Shown in pieces: positions 1 to 13,100 of a DNA stretch of 32,342 nucleotides; position 1 is the stretch's first letter; each line of letters opens with the position of its first letter. This stretch comes from UBA4292 sp002395865. GTDB taxonomy: Bacteria > Bacillota > Clostridia > Lachnospirales > Lachnospiraceae. The notes beneath the pieces were generated by a model, which worked only from the letters and a program-made list of their open reading frames with translations, was not told the origin of the DNA and searched no databases. The stretch is from the NCBI GenBank assembly GCA_946533395.1, contig CAMNBU010000025.1, positions 1 through 32,342 of the forward strand, given 5' to 3'. Position numbers and translations under genes: made by a program.

Positions 1-94
1 CGAGTCAGGCGCAGACTGCCCCGGTAAGGTAGAAGACAGAGTTCGCCTTATGGAGTCGGTGCTTCGTTATCTTATCGTTAAGAAGGAAGCTTAA
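1..94 (+). CDS. rpsF: 30S ribosomal protein S6, C-terminal end (partial)
   Basis: Only the last 30 codons are present, read in the frame that begins at base 2 and ends with TAA at 92-94. The tail ends VLRYLIVKKEA, which matches the usual S6 ending in which the last beta strand reads VLRYLIVK. S6 binds 16S rRNA together with S18 on the platform of the small subunit. The following genes are ssb and rpsR, the classic S6-SSB-S18 operon order, and this context supports the call as much as the short sequence does. The 5' end lies outside the window. Confidence 0.85.
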   Translation, partial: ESGADCPGKVEDRVRLMESVLRYLIVKKEA

Positions 95-142
95 TCTAAC
101 AGTTGGGTGCCCGTTGCCATTGCGGGCGCGAAAGGAGTTTTG

Positions 143-628
143 ATGAACAAGGTTATTTTGGTCGGCAGACTCACGAGAGATCCGAACGTCACCTATTCAC
201 AGGGTGAGAATTCCACAGCAGTGGCCAGATTCACGGTAGCCGTTGACAGAAGAGTCAGGAGAGATGCCGCACAGGATCAGCAGACAGCGGATTTCATCAG
301 CTGCGTTGCATTCGGCCGACAGGGAGAATTTGCCGAGAAGTATCTTCATCAGGGGACCAAGGTAGTGCTTGAGGGACGCATTCAGACAGGAAGCTACACG
401 AACAAGGACAATGTCCGCGTTTATACGACAGATGTAGTTGCCGAGAACATCGAGTTCGCCGAGAGCAAGGCTGCCGCAGCAGGTAACAATGGCGGAGGAT
501 ACGGTCAGAACCAGGGCTATAACAATAATTTCCAGCCTGCGGGAAGACCGGCTCCGGAGAATGCTTCGACCGACGGATTTATGAACATTCCGGAGGGTAT
601 TGAGGACGAAGGGTTACCATTCAGCTAA
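143..628 (+). CDS. ssb: Single-stranded DNA-binding protein
   Basis: A 161-residue SSB that coats single-stranded DNA in replication, repair and recombination. The first ~105 residues are the OB fold, opening MNKVILVGRLTRDP and containing the FISCVAFGRQGEFAEKYL core. Residues ~120-145 are a Gly/Asn/Gln-rich flexible linker. The C-terminal acidic tip ends DEGLPFS, the partner-docking peptide, here with one Ser added after the usual terminal Phe. The frame is open from 107, but 143 is chosen as the start because AAAGGAG at 131-137 sits 5 nt upstream and the family begins at MNK. The gene lies 48 nt after rpsF and 55 nt before rpsR, in the same operon. Confidence 0.97.
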   Translation: MNKVILVGRLTRDPNVTYSQGENSTAVARFTVAVDRRVRRDAAQDQQTADFISCVAFGRQGEFAEKYLHQGTKVVLEGRIQTGSYTNKDNVRVYTTDVVAENIEFAESKAAAAGNNGGGYGQNQGYNNNFQPAGRPAPENASTDGFMNIPEGIEDEGLPFS

Positions 629-683
629 AGAGCAGTACACAGGAGTGGGATCCCCGGGTATTTAGAATAATCAGGAGGACGAG

Positions 684-947
684 ATGGCTTTTAATAAGAC
701 CGACAAGGCGGAAAATTTCAAGTTCAAGAGAAATAATATGCGCAGAAAGAAGAAGGTCTGCGTATTCTGCGGCGAAGACAACGTGATCGATTACAAGGAC
801 GCAGCAAAGCTCAAGAGATTCATCTCTGAGAGAGGCAAGATCCTTCCCAGAAGAATCACCGGTACCTGCGCTAAGCACCAGAGAGCACTTACTCTTGCCA
901 TCAAGAGGGCAAGACACGTTGCTATTCTGCCTTTCACAGTAGAATAA
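684..947 (+). CDS. rpsR: 30S ribosomal protein S18
   Basis: An 87-residue S18, the S6 partner on the small-subunit platform. The N-terminal basic tail runs into RRKKKVCVFCGED, and a further Cys-Ala-Lys-His follows at about residue 66. CxxC plus C/H is the pattern of the zinc-binding (C+) form of S18. The core LKRFISERGKILPRR and the ending RARHVAILPF are typical. The site AGGAGG lies just upstream of the ATG. The gene closes the operon, with a terminator 10 nt beyond the stop codon. Confidence 0.97.
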   Translation: MAFNKTDKAENFKFKRNNMRRKKKVCVFCGEDNVIDYKDAAKLKRFISERGKILPRRITGTCAKHQRALTLAIKRARHVAILPFTVE

Positions 948-956
948 TTGCTTTTT

Positions 957-984
957 ACCCCCTGCCGGTTGGCAGGGGTCTTTT
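957..984 (+). terminator. Rho-independent terminator after rpsR
   Basis: An 8-bp perfect stem, CCCCTGCC (959-966) with GGCAGGGG (971-978), has a GGTT loop and is followed by TCTTTT. It ends the rpsF-ssb-rpsR unit. Confidence 0.9.
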
Positions 985-1039
985 AATTCATGGCTGAGCG
1001 TTGTCTTTATCCTTTTTTTATGTTCTGTTCATTTCTTCA

Positions 1040-1068
1040 TTGACAAATCCCATTGCTTTTGCTATACT
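1040..1068 (+). promoter_or_regulatory. Sigma-A promoter for the giant surface protein and sortase
   Basis: TTGACA at 1040-1045 and TATACT at 1063-1068 are separated by exactly 17 bp, close to the housekeeping consensus. Transcription would begin near 1075, giving an ~85-nt leader before the start codon at 1161. The position directly after the rpsR terminator fits an independent unit. Confidence 0.85.
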
Positions 1069-1128
1069 CTATTCTGTATATTTATCATCAGGGGTAGTAT
1101 GCCCTTTTGAGGGAAAACAATAAAGTAG

Positions 1129-1157
1129 AATATAGATAGAACTATATTTGGAGGTGA
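1129..1157 (+). promoter_or_regulatory. Small hairpin directly abutting a near-perfect ribosome site
   Basis: AATATAG (1129-1135) can pair with CTATATT (1142-1148) around a 6-nt loop, ending one base before GGAGGTGA (1150-1157). The ribosome site is close to a full anti-16S match and lies 6 nt before the ATG. The stem is AU-rich and weak, so a regulatory role is only a possibility. The strong ribosome site itself is clear. Confidence 0.4.
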
Positions 1158-1160
1158 CGT

Positions 1161-4100
1161 ATGAACGTTGTGCTGAACAGAAAGAATAGTGTATGGCAAA
1201 GATTCACATCCATTTTGCTTGTGATAGCCATGGTGCTGTCTTCGATGACGATCACGATTGCGGATCCGGATTTCGATAACACCAGTCTGAACAATTTCAC
1301 GGCCGGTGTTAGCATATCTGATCCCGAGGATCTTGATTCCCCGGTGAGCCCAGAAGGGGGAACGTATAATCTTGTTAAAGACAAGGATTACAATGTCAGT
1401 ATCCTTTTTAACGAGGATAAGAACTCCGGATTGAGGCAATTTGGTATAACGGATAGTGAATTTACGTTAACGTATGCCCTTCCTAAAGGTCTGAAGGCAT
1501 TCACCGAAGGTCAGGAGTATAGATTTGTTTTTACCATTGATGATGGAAGCCAGAAGTATACAATTAATGGCAATAAATATGTGATAACCGGTAATACAAT
1601 TACGGTAACACTTAATAGTTCGGATCCTAATTATTCTAAATTATTGAGCATGCCCGATGCCAAGTTTTCACTTGATTTTACTGGAAGATTTTCAGAGAAC
1701 GGTGACTATGATTTTGGAAATGGCAAGAATCTGTCTGTCAGCACCATGGATACCGGTAATCTTAAAGTGGGAAAGACGGGATACTACGATAAGAGTACTA
1801 ATAAAATGTACTATACCGTTACCGTAAAGGGAATAGGTACAAACAGTAATGTTGTTATTTCTGATGAACTTGGAACAGCCCTGTCTTATGTTTCGGATTC
1901 TTTTTCTGTGTCTTCAAGTGAAGGAAGGAATCTTTCGCAGGATGTGGCTATATCCGGTAAGACATTTTCATATGCGCTTGACAGTATAGCGAGCGGTGAA
2001 GTGATTACAATCACCTATTCCGCTGATGTTAATGTTAATGATTTGACGGCATTGACAAATAACTGGGACAATCAACCCAATGGTACATATGGTACTACAA
2101 CAGAGTTGGGTAATACTGCGACAGCTGTAAGTGACCAGGATACTGACAGCTCTGAGAATGAGGCTGACTTACAGATGGCCGGCATTGTTTTCTCATCGCT
2201 GGAGAAAACATGCACATCTGGGGTGAGCGATGGTAATACTCAGGATGTTACCTGGACAGTGACTTATAATAAGGGCTGTGGAGCAAGCGCTTATGGAAGA
2301 ATTTTAACAGATACTCTTACTGATAAAAACATCACTACGTCTACTCAAATGCCGGCATCTGTTACGGTTAAGGTGTATGATCAGAATGATAATTTCATCA
2401 GAGAAGATAATCAGGCGACAACGAGTTCCGGATTTTCTTATACTATAAGCGATAGCGAAGATTATTATTATGTCGTTGAGTATACCACAACTACGGATGT
2501 TAGTTCTTTAAATACTAAATCCAATAATGTGGTTAATACAATATCTGATGATAGAGGAGTAAAAATAGTAAAAGAAGCTGAGGTTGGGCCTGCGGTAGGT
2601 AATGAGGTAGGATTTAGCAAGACAGCTGTAAGATGGAATTCAGAAGAAACAACGTGGCGAATGGTGATTACAGTGCCGTCAACCGGTCTTGATAAAGCTG
2701 TTATCACAGATACACTTCCTATCCTTGATAAGTACAATAATGGAACAAACGGTGACCATGATTTCATAGATAGATATATCGATGAATCAATAAGAGTTGA
2801 TGGCCTTTTGGATACAGAAGAGTCCTATTCGGTTGATGCCTCGGATCCTACAAAGGTTGTTATTACTTTCAGCAATAATGGCGTTCCCGGACTAAAAGGA
2901 ACCGGTGCTGTGAGATATGTTTCGGTTGAATTAAAGACAAAGAATGATTCTGAGTGGCTGACATATTCTTCAGATTCATCTGTGGATGCATGGAAAAAGA
3001 CGCATAAAAACACAGCTAAATTGGAATATGACACAGCCGGGTCTTCGATAGTGAAGAGTGATGAAGTAAAACCCTTGCTTTCCGGTGTTACCAAAAACGT
3101 AGTTATTAAAACAGATGAGTGGAATATCGCAAGAGTTGATTCTGCACAGGCACCATATGCGTACACTGATGATGGCAGAGCTATATATCGTTTTGATATC
3201 TTGGTTCAAGGAGCAGATGGCGATATTTCTGTAAATGATGAATTTGATACAAGAGTTTTTGAATTATATGATTATCCTGCTGATACGGATAATATGTTCT
3301 TGTTCGGGGCCAGTGATCAGTATAATGCTTTTACTCGTGACAATAGCAAAAAAAGCAGTACAAAGGCATCATATGTTTCAGGAACCGAAGGTGTATCTTT
3401 TACAATATCAGAGAACCATTTGGCAAAAGTAAATGATAACTTCTATCCTTTTTATAACTTCACCTATTATCTGGTTGAAAAAGAAGCCGGATTATTAAAA
3501 AAGGCAGCATTTACTCCCGATGCAAATGAGGGAAATGCCTCGTTTACGAATAGAGCTACATTTGATAACGCAGTTGATACTGCGGATATGGGATACTCAT
3601 ATAAAAATATTAATAAGCAGTTGACTAATAATCCGGGAGGGGATGATACTACTGCAAGGTACAGAATTGTAATAAATGAGGTTGAGTTAAAGCTTAATAA
3701 TGGCGAGCCGTTTTCAGTTACGGATAGTTTGGGATGCGACCTATTGTCTAATCCGGATGATAATCCGGAATTATACAACAAGAATCTGTCCATGCTATAT
3801 GACACTATAAGTGTAAAAGACAAGAATGGTAATGATCTTGTTGCAAATGGCACTGTTACTTGGAATATTTCCGGATATCACACAGTCTTTAATATTCCTG
3901 ATGAAAAAGCTATTTATATAGAATATGATTGCCGTGTAATAGTGCCTACCGGTACAGAGCAGACCAAGGATATTGAGATTGTAAATACTGTAAAATATGG
4001 CAAGTATCAGGATTCCGATTATGGAAAGTATTCGGAGAGGAATTATGATAATAGCTCATATAATATCAATGCGAACGCAAGTGCAAGTAACATAAAGATC

Positions 4101-7100
4101 AAAGTTTACAAGTGTGATAAGAATACCAACAGTACACCACTTGAGGGAGCAGCATTTCAGCTGTTTTACAATCAGGACTATGATTTTGAAAACAAGGACA
4201 AAACTGTTACACATTTTAGTAAAGGGGATTTAGTTACTTCAGATCCTTCAATAGTGTTTACCACCGGTTCAAATGGTATTGCTACAATTTCCGGACCGGA
4301 TAATGCTGGATGGTGGCTCGTCAGAGGGGTAAATTACTATATCAAAGAGGTTTCTGCCCCGAATGGATATGCCATTGATGAACAGGAGTACAAATTTACT
4401 ATTTCTGAAGATAATGTTCCTGATTATTCGATATTCAATTATTTTTCAGATGATATCATAACCTTTAAAGATGTTGAGGGAGTCGATGTAGAAGCATCCA
4501 AGCAGTGGCAGGATGAGAATGGTTCAACTGTTAGTGCTCCCGCCGGAGCGACAGTTAAGTTTACTGTTTATTCAAGAACGACTGAAGGTGACACTGCGGT
4601 TCAGAGAGGCGGAAGCGACTACACGATCACCCTTGACGGTTCGGAGACTACTGCCTGGAAGGCTGTGTTTAAAGGACTTAATAAGTATGATGGCAACGGC
4701 AACGAGATAGTATATGTCGTAAAGGAAACTGACTGCTCTGTAACAGGTTATGAAAGCCAAAGCCCTGACGGAGTTTCAAACGGCGAAACAATAATCAATA
4801 AGGAGATGACTACTGCTCCCGAGACCATGACTGTCACAGCCACAAAGGCATGGCGTAATCTCGATGGCAGCCGCAATGCGCCTTTAGGAGCTTCAGTCAC
4901 GATTACGCTGTGCGACGGCAATAATAAACCGATCAGCATAGACGGAGTCCGAACAGTTATCACACTGGACGGAGCTCAGGATGAGACCGGAGAGGACAGC
5001 GCATGGACGGCGGTATTTAAGAACCTTCCGAAGTATAATGGAAGTGATCTGGCGGTATATACCGTTAAGGAGACTTCTTCTCCCGCTGGTTACACTGCTA
5101 CCGTGACAAGTACAGCAGATGGATATGCAATAGAAAACAGGCAGACCTCTGTGGCTGTAAGCGCCACGAAGGTCTGGAAGAGTGCGTCCGGAGAACTCAT
5201 AACAAATGCTGACGAGCTCGGCTATAAAGTCAAATTTAATCTTTATGCTGATGGCGTTGCAACCGCTTATTATGTTGAATTGGATGGCTCGATCGATCCG
5301 GAGGTTGAACCAGGTACAACACCCATAGCTTATGAATCCGGTAAGTGGACTGCTTCATTCAATAATTTGCCCGGCTATAAGTATGCAGCGGATGGAACAG
5401 CTACTGCTATTGTTTACAAGATAGTAGAGAAAGATACTCCTGCAGAATTTATCAGTGACTGCCCTGCTGCGGGTGTGGAAAATGGAGGGACAATAACCAA
5501 CACCCAGTCCTCCATAACGATCACCAAGGTGGATGAGAACGGAAATCCGCTTGCAGGAGTGCGTCTCAGACTGACGGCAGATCTGGATAATTCTGTATGG
5601 GAGAGGCTGAGGAACTCCCTGCCGATGGCTATGTCTCCGAGGCTCTATGTTACTTACGAATCCGGCACGGAGCACATGGACTTCGGCGGAATCGGCTTTA
5701 CTTCGACCGGTGCACCCATAGATATCACGGGACTTCCGGTAGGCGTGGTTTATACCATCACAGAGGTGAATCCTGCTGAAAATTATATGGGAATCGACCC
5801 TGTAAGCTTCAGACTCAACGAAGACGGTACGGTAACCGTAAATAACTCCAGGGTTGAAAATAACAACATCGTCATCACCAATAAGCTCCTGGAGACGCCT
5901 GTTGTCATTAAGAAGGTTGACGGAAAGGGAGATCCTCTTACAGGCGCGGTATTTGCGATATATTCTGATGTTGGCTGCACGGAGCAGATCGGTCTCGATC
6001 AGACCACGGAGGCAGATGGTATAACATCATTTATAGGACTTAAGGCCGGAAGTACCTACTATGTGAAGGAGGTCTCTGCGCCGGCAGGTTATGTTCTTAT
6101 CGACACAGTGATCAAGATCACTGTCGGCGGAAGGAACGGTGTGCCCTATGTTGAGATCGATACGAATGGCAATACAAGTATCACCACATATGTAGGGTAT
6201 GTAGATAAGGTCAACTCCGGAAGCGGTGATCCCGACTATGAACGTGCGGGCGACTATGGTACCGATACCGATTCGGAAGAGACCGAGACCGCCGTACAGG
6301 GGGCGGTAGTTCCCAACGAAAAGACAAGGCTTACCATCAGCAAGACCGGTACAACACCCGGTGCCGAGCTGCCCGGAGCCACGCTTCAGATCACAGGCGG
6401 TGATCTCACCGCTGATCAGTGGACGGCTATAGCGACCGCAAGCACCACCACAGACGTAACGGTCAGTGTTCTGAGTACAAATAACGGTATCAGCTGGACC
6501 AGCTCTGCTTCAGCTGTTACGATAGTCGGACTCCCCGCAGGAAAAACATTTACTCTTAAAGAGACGGCTGCGCCTGCAGGATATGCGATAGCAGCGGATA
6601 CAACATTCAGACTTGATGCGCAGGGCAAAGTGACTGCGCTCACCGGCTCGAACGCAGCTAAGATTTCAGACACATCCGTACGTATAAGTGACGAGCTTCT
6701 TCCCAGATTTTCAGTCAGGAAGATCGATCAGGAGGGCAATGCTCTGCCTGTGAATGTAACATTTGTTATCAAGGGCGGTAATCTGTCGGCAGACGACTGG
6801 ACAGCGGTTGCAGCGGCTTCAAATACCGGCCTGGACAGCAATGTATTCAGCTATGATATGGGAGGACTGAGATTCTCAGCAGGCAATAATCCCGTAGATA
6901 TACTGGGCCTTCCGGACGGCAACTATACTATAGAAGAGATAGCGAGTGCGTTGCTTCCGGGCAATCTGGAGCAGAATACCGAACCCAAGGCATTTACAGT
7001 TGCAGACGGCAGAATTTCCCTGACTGCGGATGATTTCTACAGTGCTTCGGGCAATAACATAACCGCCGTAAACTATTACATTACCGCGCTCACTGTAAAC

Positions 7101-10100
7101 AAGGTGAAGGAGGATAGTTCGCTTCTCACCGATGCGAATGTGAGATTTGAGCTTTACACCGATGCCGAATGCCAGAATCTCTTTGATGCGTCAGTTACAG
7201 GCATTACGGGAACGGCGGATTTTACGGGCCTTCGCGCAGGTAAGACTTATTATCTGGTCGAGGCATCTAACAGTGATGGCCGTTACCTGATAACAGCGAC
7301 GAAGGCTTCACCCATTATCATCACTGTTGCGAATGATCTGACCATAAGCATCAGCGGAATGACCGATGGAGTAACCAAAACAGGTAATACCGAACTGACC
7401 GTAGTCAATAAGCTGAACTATGTCGGATTAGGCTTCCACAAGATAAACGGCTTGGATAAGCCTTTGGAAGGTGCAGTTTTTTCCGTCTATAAGAGCCTTG
7501 AAGATGCTCAGAACAGAAATGATGCTATATTTGTTACCGCTCCCACCGCGGCTGACGGAACCACTTCCGTTCCTGCCACAGCGAAGGTGCTTGTGGCAAA
7601 TATGACATATTATGCGGTTGAGACCACAGCTCCCGGCCACTATGTGGCGAATGACGCAGTGATCGCATTTACGGTGAATGCTGCTTCTATCGTAACGATC
7701 ACTTCAGACGAGACTTCATCGACAATAAGTGTCGTAGGGAACGTGGTCAGTGTTCAGAACGAGAAGGAAACTACGTCTGTTACCGTGCGCAAGATGTGGC
7801 TCAACGCCAACGGAGAGGATATAACAGCATCCATCACGGATCGTGACAGTAACTATGAGGTAGTGTTCAGACTCTACGCCAATGGTCAGCCCACAGAACA
7901 GACAGTCACCCTGTGCGGACAGAATGCAGCGGTACCGTCGGGCGTATATGCGTATGAGCTTTCGCCGTGGGTCGCAACATTTACGAATCTTGAGAAGTAT
8001 GTCGCAGATGATTCTGATACTAAAATAGAATATACGGTAAAGGAGGAATCAGGTCCTTCAGAGTTCTACTGCATTACACCTGATGATGCCCCTGTCGGAG
8101 ACGACGGTGAGATCGTCAATAGGATGACCTCTGTATTTGTAGCAAAGGTAGATCAGAACGATGCTCTCCTTGCAAACGCTGTAATTTCACTCACCTGCGG
8201 CGCATTAGGCAACGATAGCTGGGACAAGATCAAGGAAGCGGCCGGCGCTCTCAATGATGGTGTCACCTTTGAGAGAATAGATGGCGGTATCTCCTGGACA
8301 ACTACAGGTTCTGTAGTCGTCATCCCGGGACTGTTCCGGACAAACAGCAGTTCCGGTGCGGAATGTGTATATACCATAGCAGAGACCGCAGCGCCCGCCG
8401 GGTACGGAAGGACGCAGGCTTCGTATACCTTCAAAATAGACGGCAACGGAAATGCGGTAGACGCTGAAAGCGAAGCTGCATTCAGTGAGAATTTATTTGA
8501 GTTCGAGAACGATATAAATGTTATCAGCATTGCAAAGGTAAATCAGAACTCTACCGCGATGTCAGGCGTTCCCTTCGAGATCACCGGTAATCTTGATCAG
8601 AGCGTATGGGATGCCGTAGCTTCTGCGTCTGACGGTGTCAGCAGTATGAACGGCGGCATAAAGTGGACATCAAAGTCTTCGCCTGTGGAGATAAAGGGCC
8701 TTCCGGCGGGCGATTACATGATTTCCGAGCTTCGCACAGACAATCCATATACAGCATACAGCTACGCCGGTAATGTGGCTTTTTCTGTAGGTGAGGACGG
8801 AAAGATCTCCGGAATAGGTGACAGTGATTATTTCACCGCGCAGACAGGCGGCACCCGGATTACGGTTACCAACTATCTGCTGGTTAATCTGTACATTCAC
8901 AAGATCGATTACTTCGGTAATAACCTTAAGGGTGCATATTTCGATCTGTACTCTGACAGCGCATGCACAGATCTGGTTAGAGGCAAGCAGTCTGATATAA
9001 ATGGTATGGTTACGTTTGAAAACCTTCACGCCGGCGTTAACTACTGGCTGAAGGAGGTCGGCGTAGCCGGCTCTTCTGACTACAGCATACCTGAAGCTGC
9101 CATCGAGGTGGTTATAGATGGCTACGGTGATATAACCTTCACCGACTACGATGCTGCTTCGGGTCTGGTAAGCATATCTGACAGGAGCAGTACGGGCTAT
9201 GATATTGAGATCAAAAACGATTATGCGAACCCCGTAGGACTCTCCTTCGTTAAGAGGTCCGATGACGGAATAACCATGCTTCCGGGTTCGAGCCTCAGCA
9301 TTTATGCTTCTGCGAATGATGCGCAGGCTAAGTCAAACGAGATAATCGTTCTCGGACCTACGAATGGCAGTGGAGAGGCATCGATCAGTGCAGACAGCAG
9401 GAAGTTGCTCGCGGATCACGTATACTATGCGGTTGAGACCGGTGTGCCGGAAGGTTATATCGGACTTGACGGCATCATAGAGTTCGAGATAGATGAAAAC
9501 GGTGAGGTCACACTGCTTAACGACATTGATGGTGTAAGCGCTGAAGGCGATACGATCACAGTTATCAACAAGGATAATCTTGTGGACATCACCGTGACCA
9601 AGACATGGGTAAACTATGACGGAACAGATACTCCGGCAGAGGGTACGGAGATAGTATTCGGCCTGTTCAGAGGTGATGCGAAGATAGAGACCATCGCTCT
9701 TAACGGTGAAGTCGATGAAGATGGTGAGTTCTCTGCATGGACAGCTACATTTAAAGATCTGCCCAAGTACGAGGATGACGAAGAGACCACTATAACCTAC
9801 GTAGTGAAGGAGATTGAGGGTGCTCAGGGATACCTGTACGGAGGCGATATAAGCATAAATGCCGGTGCAGCTCAGACTACAGGCAATATCACCAACACTG
9901 TGACGAAGATATCTGTTGCCAAGACAGATTCTTCCGATAACACTGCACTCGCAGGTGCAAAGCTCAGAATCACATCAAATGATGATATCGACTGGGATAT
10001 AGTTCTTGCAAATAATCATCAAAATGAAGGTGTTACCTTCTATGAAGTTGATAATCAGGCTCAGCATCGTTATATAGGTATGCTGTGGACCACCGGTGCT

Positions 10101-13100
10101 GCACCTATAGAGATCTGGGGACTTCCCGCAGGCTCTTATACCCTCGAGGAGTTTGATACTCCTACAGGATATGTGGAATTCACCGCAGGCGTAAGCTTTA
10201 CGATCGATGCCGGCGGAAACCTTACTCTGGCTGACGGCGCTCCCGCGCAGGCGAGCGTTTCAGGCAATGACATAACGCTTGCAAATGACAGGCTCACCAC
10301 CGACGTTTCAGTTACCAAGGTATGGCAGGATAGTGACGGCAATGAGATGGCAGCTCCCGCAGGAGCGAGCGTGGTATTTACGCTTTTCGATCAGAATGGA
10401 AGCACTGATAGGACCGTTACACTTGACGGAACTGTCGATGAAGACGGCGAGAGCACCGCTTGGGTAGCTACATTTGCAGATCTTCCTGCATACAGCTTCA
10501 GTGGCGGGGCTGCGACACAGCTTGAATACCATGTGGAGGAGACCACAGGCTGGCCGAATTATCCCGCTGTAAATACATCCGCTCAGAACGGTGGAACCAT
10601 CATCAATAAGGCAAGCCCCATCCCTGTGACAGATATCGTAGTTACGAAAGTATGGAGTAACGCAGACGGATCGGACACCGCTCCTACCGGGAGGACTGTT
10701 GTTATCGGCCTGTTCCGCGACGGCGGTGAGGCTCCGATACTCACGGTAACGCTTGACGGTGCGACGGATACAACGGCGGACGCATTCGAGTCAGCGCCCT
10801 GGGTGGCTACATTCAAGAATCTTCCCAGGATACCTGAACTCGGCGCGGATGAGTACAGCTACACAGTAAAGGAGATCACGGGCTGCGAGGGATATCAGTC
10901 TTCGTATACCACACCTATAGCTGTAAATGACAGCAACGATTTCGCAACAACAATAACCAATACACAGCTCACCAGAACCGTATCGGTAAGCAAGGTCGAC
11001 GCGACCAGCCAGAATGAGCTTGCAGGCGCTATCATCGTGCTTTCATCGGATGATGTGACCAGCGAAGGATGGGCTGCAATAAAGGCTGCAACTACGGGTG
11101 TTGAGCTCGTAAAGGATGAAAACGACGAGAGCGTAAATATCGGTATCAAGTGGACCTCGAGCGCTTCGGGGACACAGACCATTAACGGCATCACAGAGGG
11201 TACCTACACCCTTACAGAGACTGTGGCGCCTACGAACTATGCGATCGCGACTGCTACAGAATTTACCGTGGCTGCTGACGGAACCATTACCTCCGGCGGC
11301 CAGACGATCACAAACGGAGCGATACTTATCGAGGACAGCCTTCTGACATCGAAGATCACCATCAAGAAGGTCGATAAGAATAATAAGGCCATCACGACAG
11401 ATACGGCGGAATTTGCTATATATGAGACCTTAGCAGATGCTACACGCGGTGAGACCGTATATCCCCCCATCACTACAAGAACGACCGATGGCATAGGCGA
11501 GTCGACCACGCTCACTCTCGGAAAGACATATTATGTCCGTGAGATCAAGGCACCTCAGGGGTATTTAAAGTATGAAGGTATAATAGCAATTAAGCTTTCA
11601 AATCCGAACCAGAATATAGCTATAACTATAAATCCGGATGGGGATGTAAATATAACTTCTGCAAACATTACCTCTGATGGAACAGAGCTTACAGTTCCGA
11701 ACGCTGATAACGTTACATCTGTGACCGTTTCGAAGAAGTGGTACAGAGCGGACGGAACCAATACTGCTCCTGCCGGAGTCAGCGTTAAGCTTACGATCTA
11801 TACTGCTAACGACAACAAACCCGTAACCAAGAATGGTGATAATTATTTTATCATTCTAACCGATGCTTCCTGGACGGCAGAGTTTACAGGCATCGCAAAG
11901 TACGATATTAACGGTAACGAGATTCAGTATATCGTAAGAGAAGATGCTGTTGCCGGCTACAAGAATCTGGATGAAGGCGGCGTTGGAAACGGCGGCACCA
12001 TCAGAAATGTGGAACTGGTATCAGTTTCTGTAAATAAGCAGTGGCTTGATAAAGATGGCAATGACATAACTTCAAGCCTTGGAAGCGGTTATGAAGCTGT
12101 ATTCAGACTGTACGCAAACGGCACCGCTACTGATAAAACTGTTACTCTGAACGGTACTGCAAGTACGGCTACATACGGTGACCGTGCTACAGATGCGTGG
12201 ACGGCGACATTTACAAATCTTCCTGTATATGATGCTGCCGATAGCGAGTATATCAACTATACCGTTAAGGAAGATTCATGCACGCAGGGATATTATGACT
12301 CAACGGTATATACCTCGGATTATGGCGCATCCGATGGTAACACGATAATCAATAAGGAGATAGCGGGCGTTGTTATCAGCAAGGTCACATTGGCCGGTGG
12401 CACGGAGAACGCTCTTGCGGGGGCATATCTTGAGCTCAAGGGCACAAGCCTCGCAACCGACGATTGGAATAATATCACTTCAAATCAGACGACAGCTAAG
12501 ATCGTAGGGCAGGGAGCCAACGATATCAAGGGTATCAGGTGGACAAGCACCGATGAACCTATCGCATTAAGAGGCCTCAAGGCAGGCACCTATACCCTCA
12601 CAGAGACAGAGGCACCCGCAGGCTATACGATAGCGGATCCGATAACATTTACCGTTGCGGCTGACGGAACGATAAAGATCGGTGAAGACACTGTAACAGA
12701 GATCAGGATGACCGATGAGCTTACCTCGGTAAAGATAAGCAAGACCGAGATCACCGGACAGACGACCGTTCCGGGCGCTACTCTGCAGATCACCGCTAAG
12801 GTGGCTTCGAATGTTTCATCCGATACATGGGCACAGATCGCAGGCAGAAATGCAGGCGTCGCGCTTGTAAAGGATGAGAACGATCAGAACGTAAACATCG
12901 GTATCAGCTGGACATCTACCGACAGTGCGCTCGAGATCGTAGGACTGGCTGCCGATGTGACATACGTCCTCAAGGAGACGGTTGCACCGGATAACTACGC
13001 TATAGCGACAGATACAGAGTTCACCATTGGCAGGGACGGAACGGTACAGTCGACCGAGCTTGACAGTACCTCGGGCATTATCCTTGTGAAGGATGCGCTC

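Noticed and set aside
107..142. Upstream extension of ssb by 12 codons
   Set aside because: The ribosome site lies inside the extension, directly before the ATG at 143, and SSB proteins begin at MNK.
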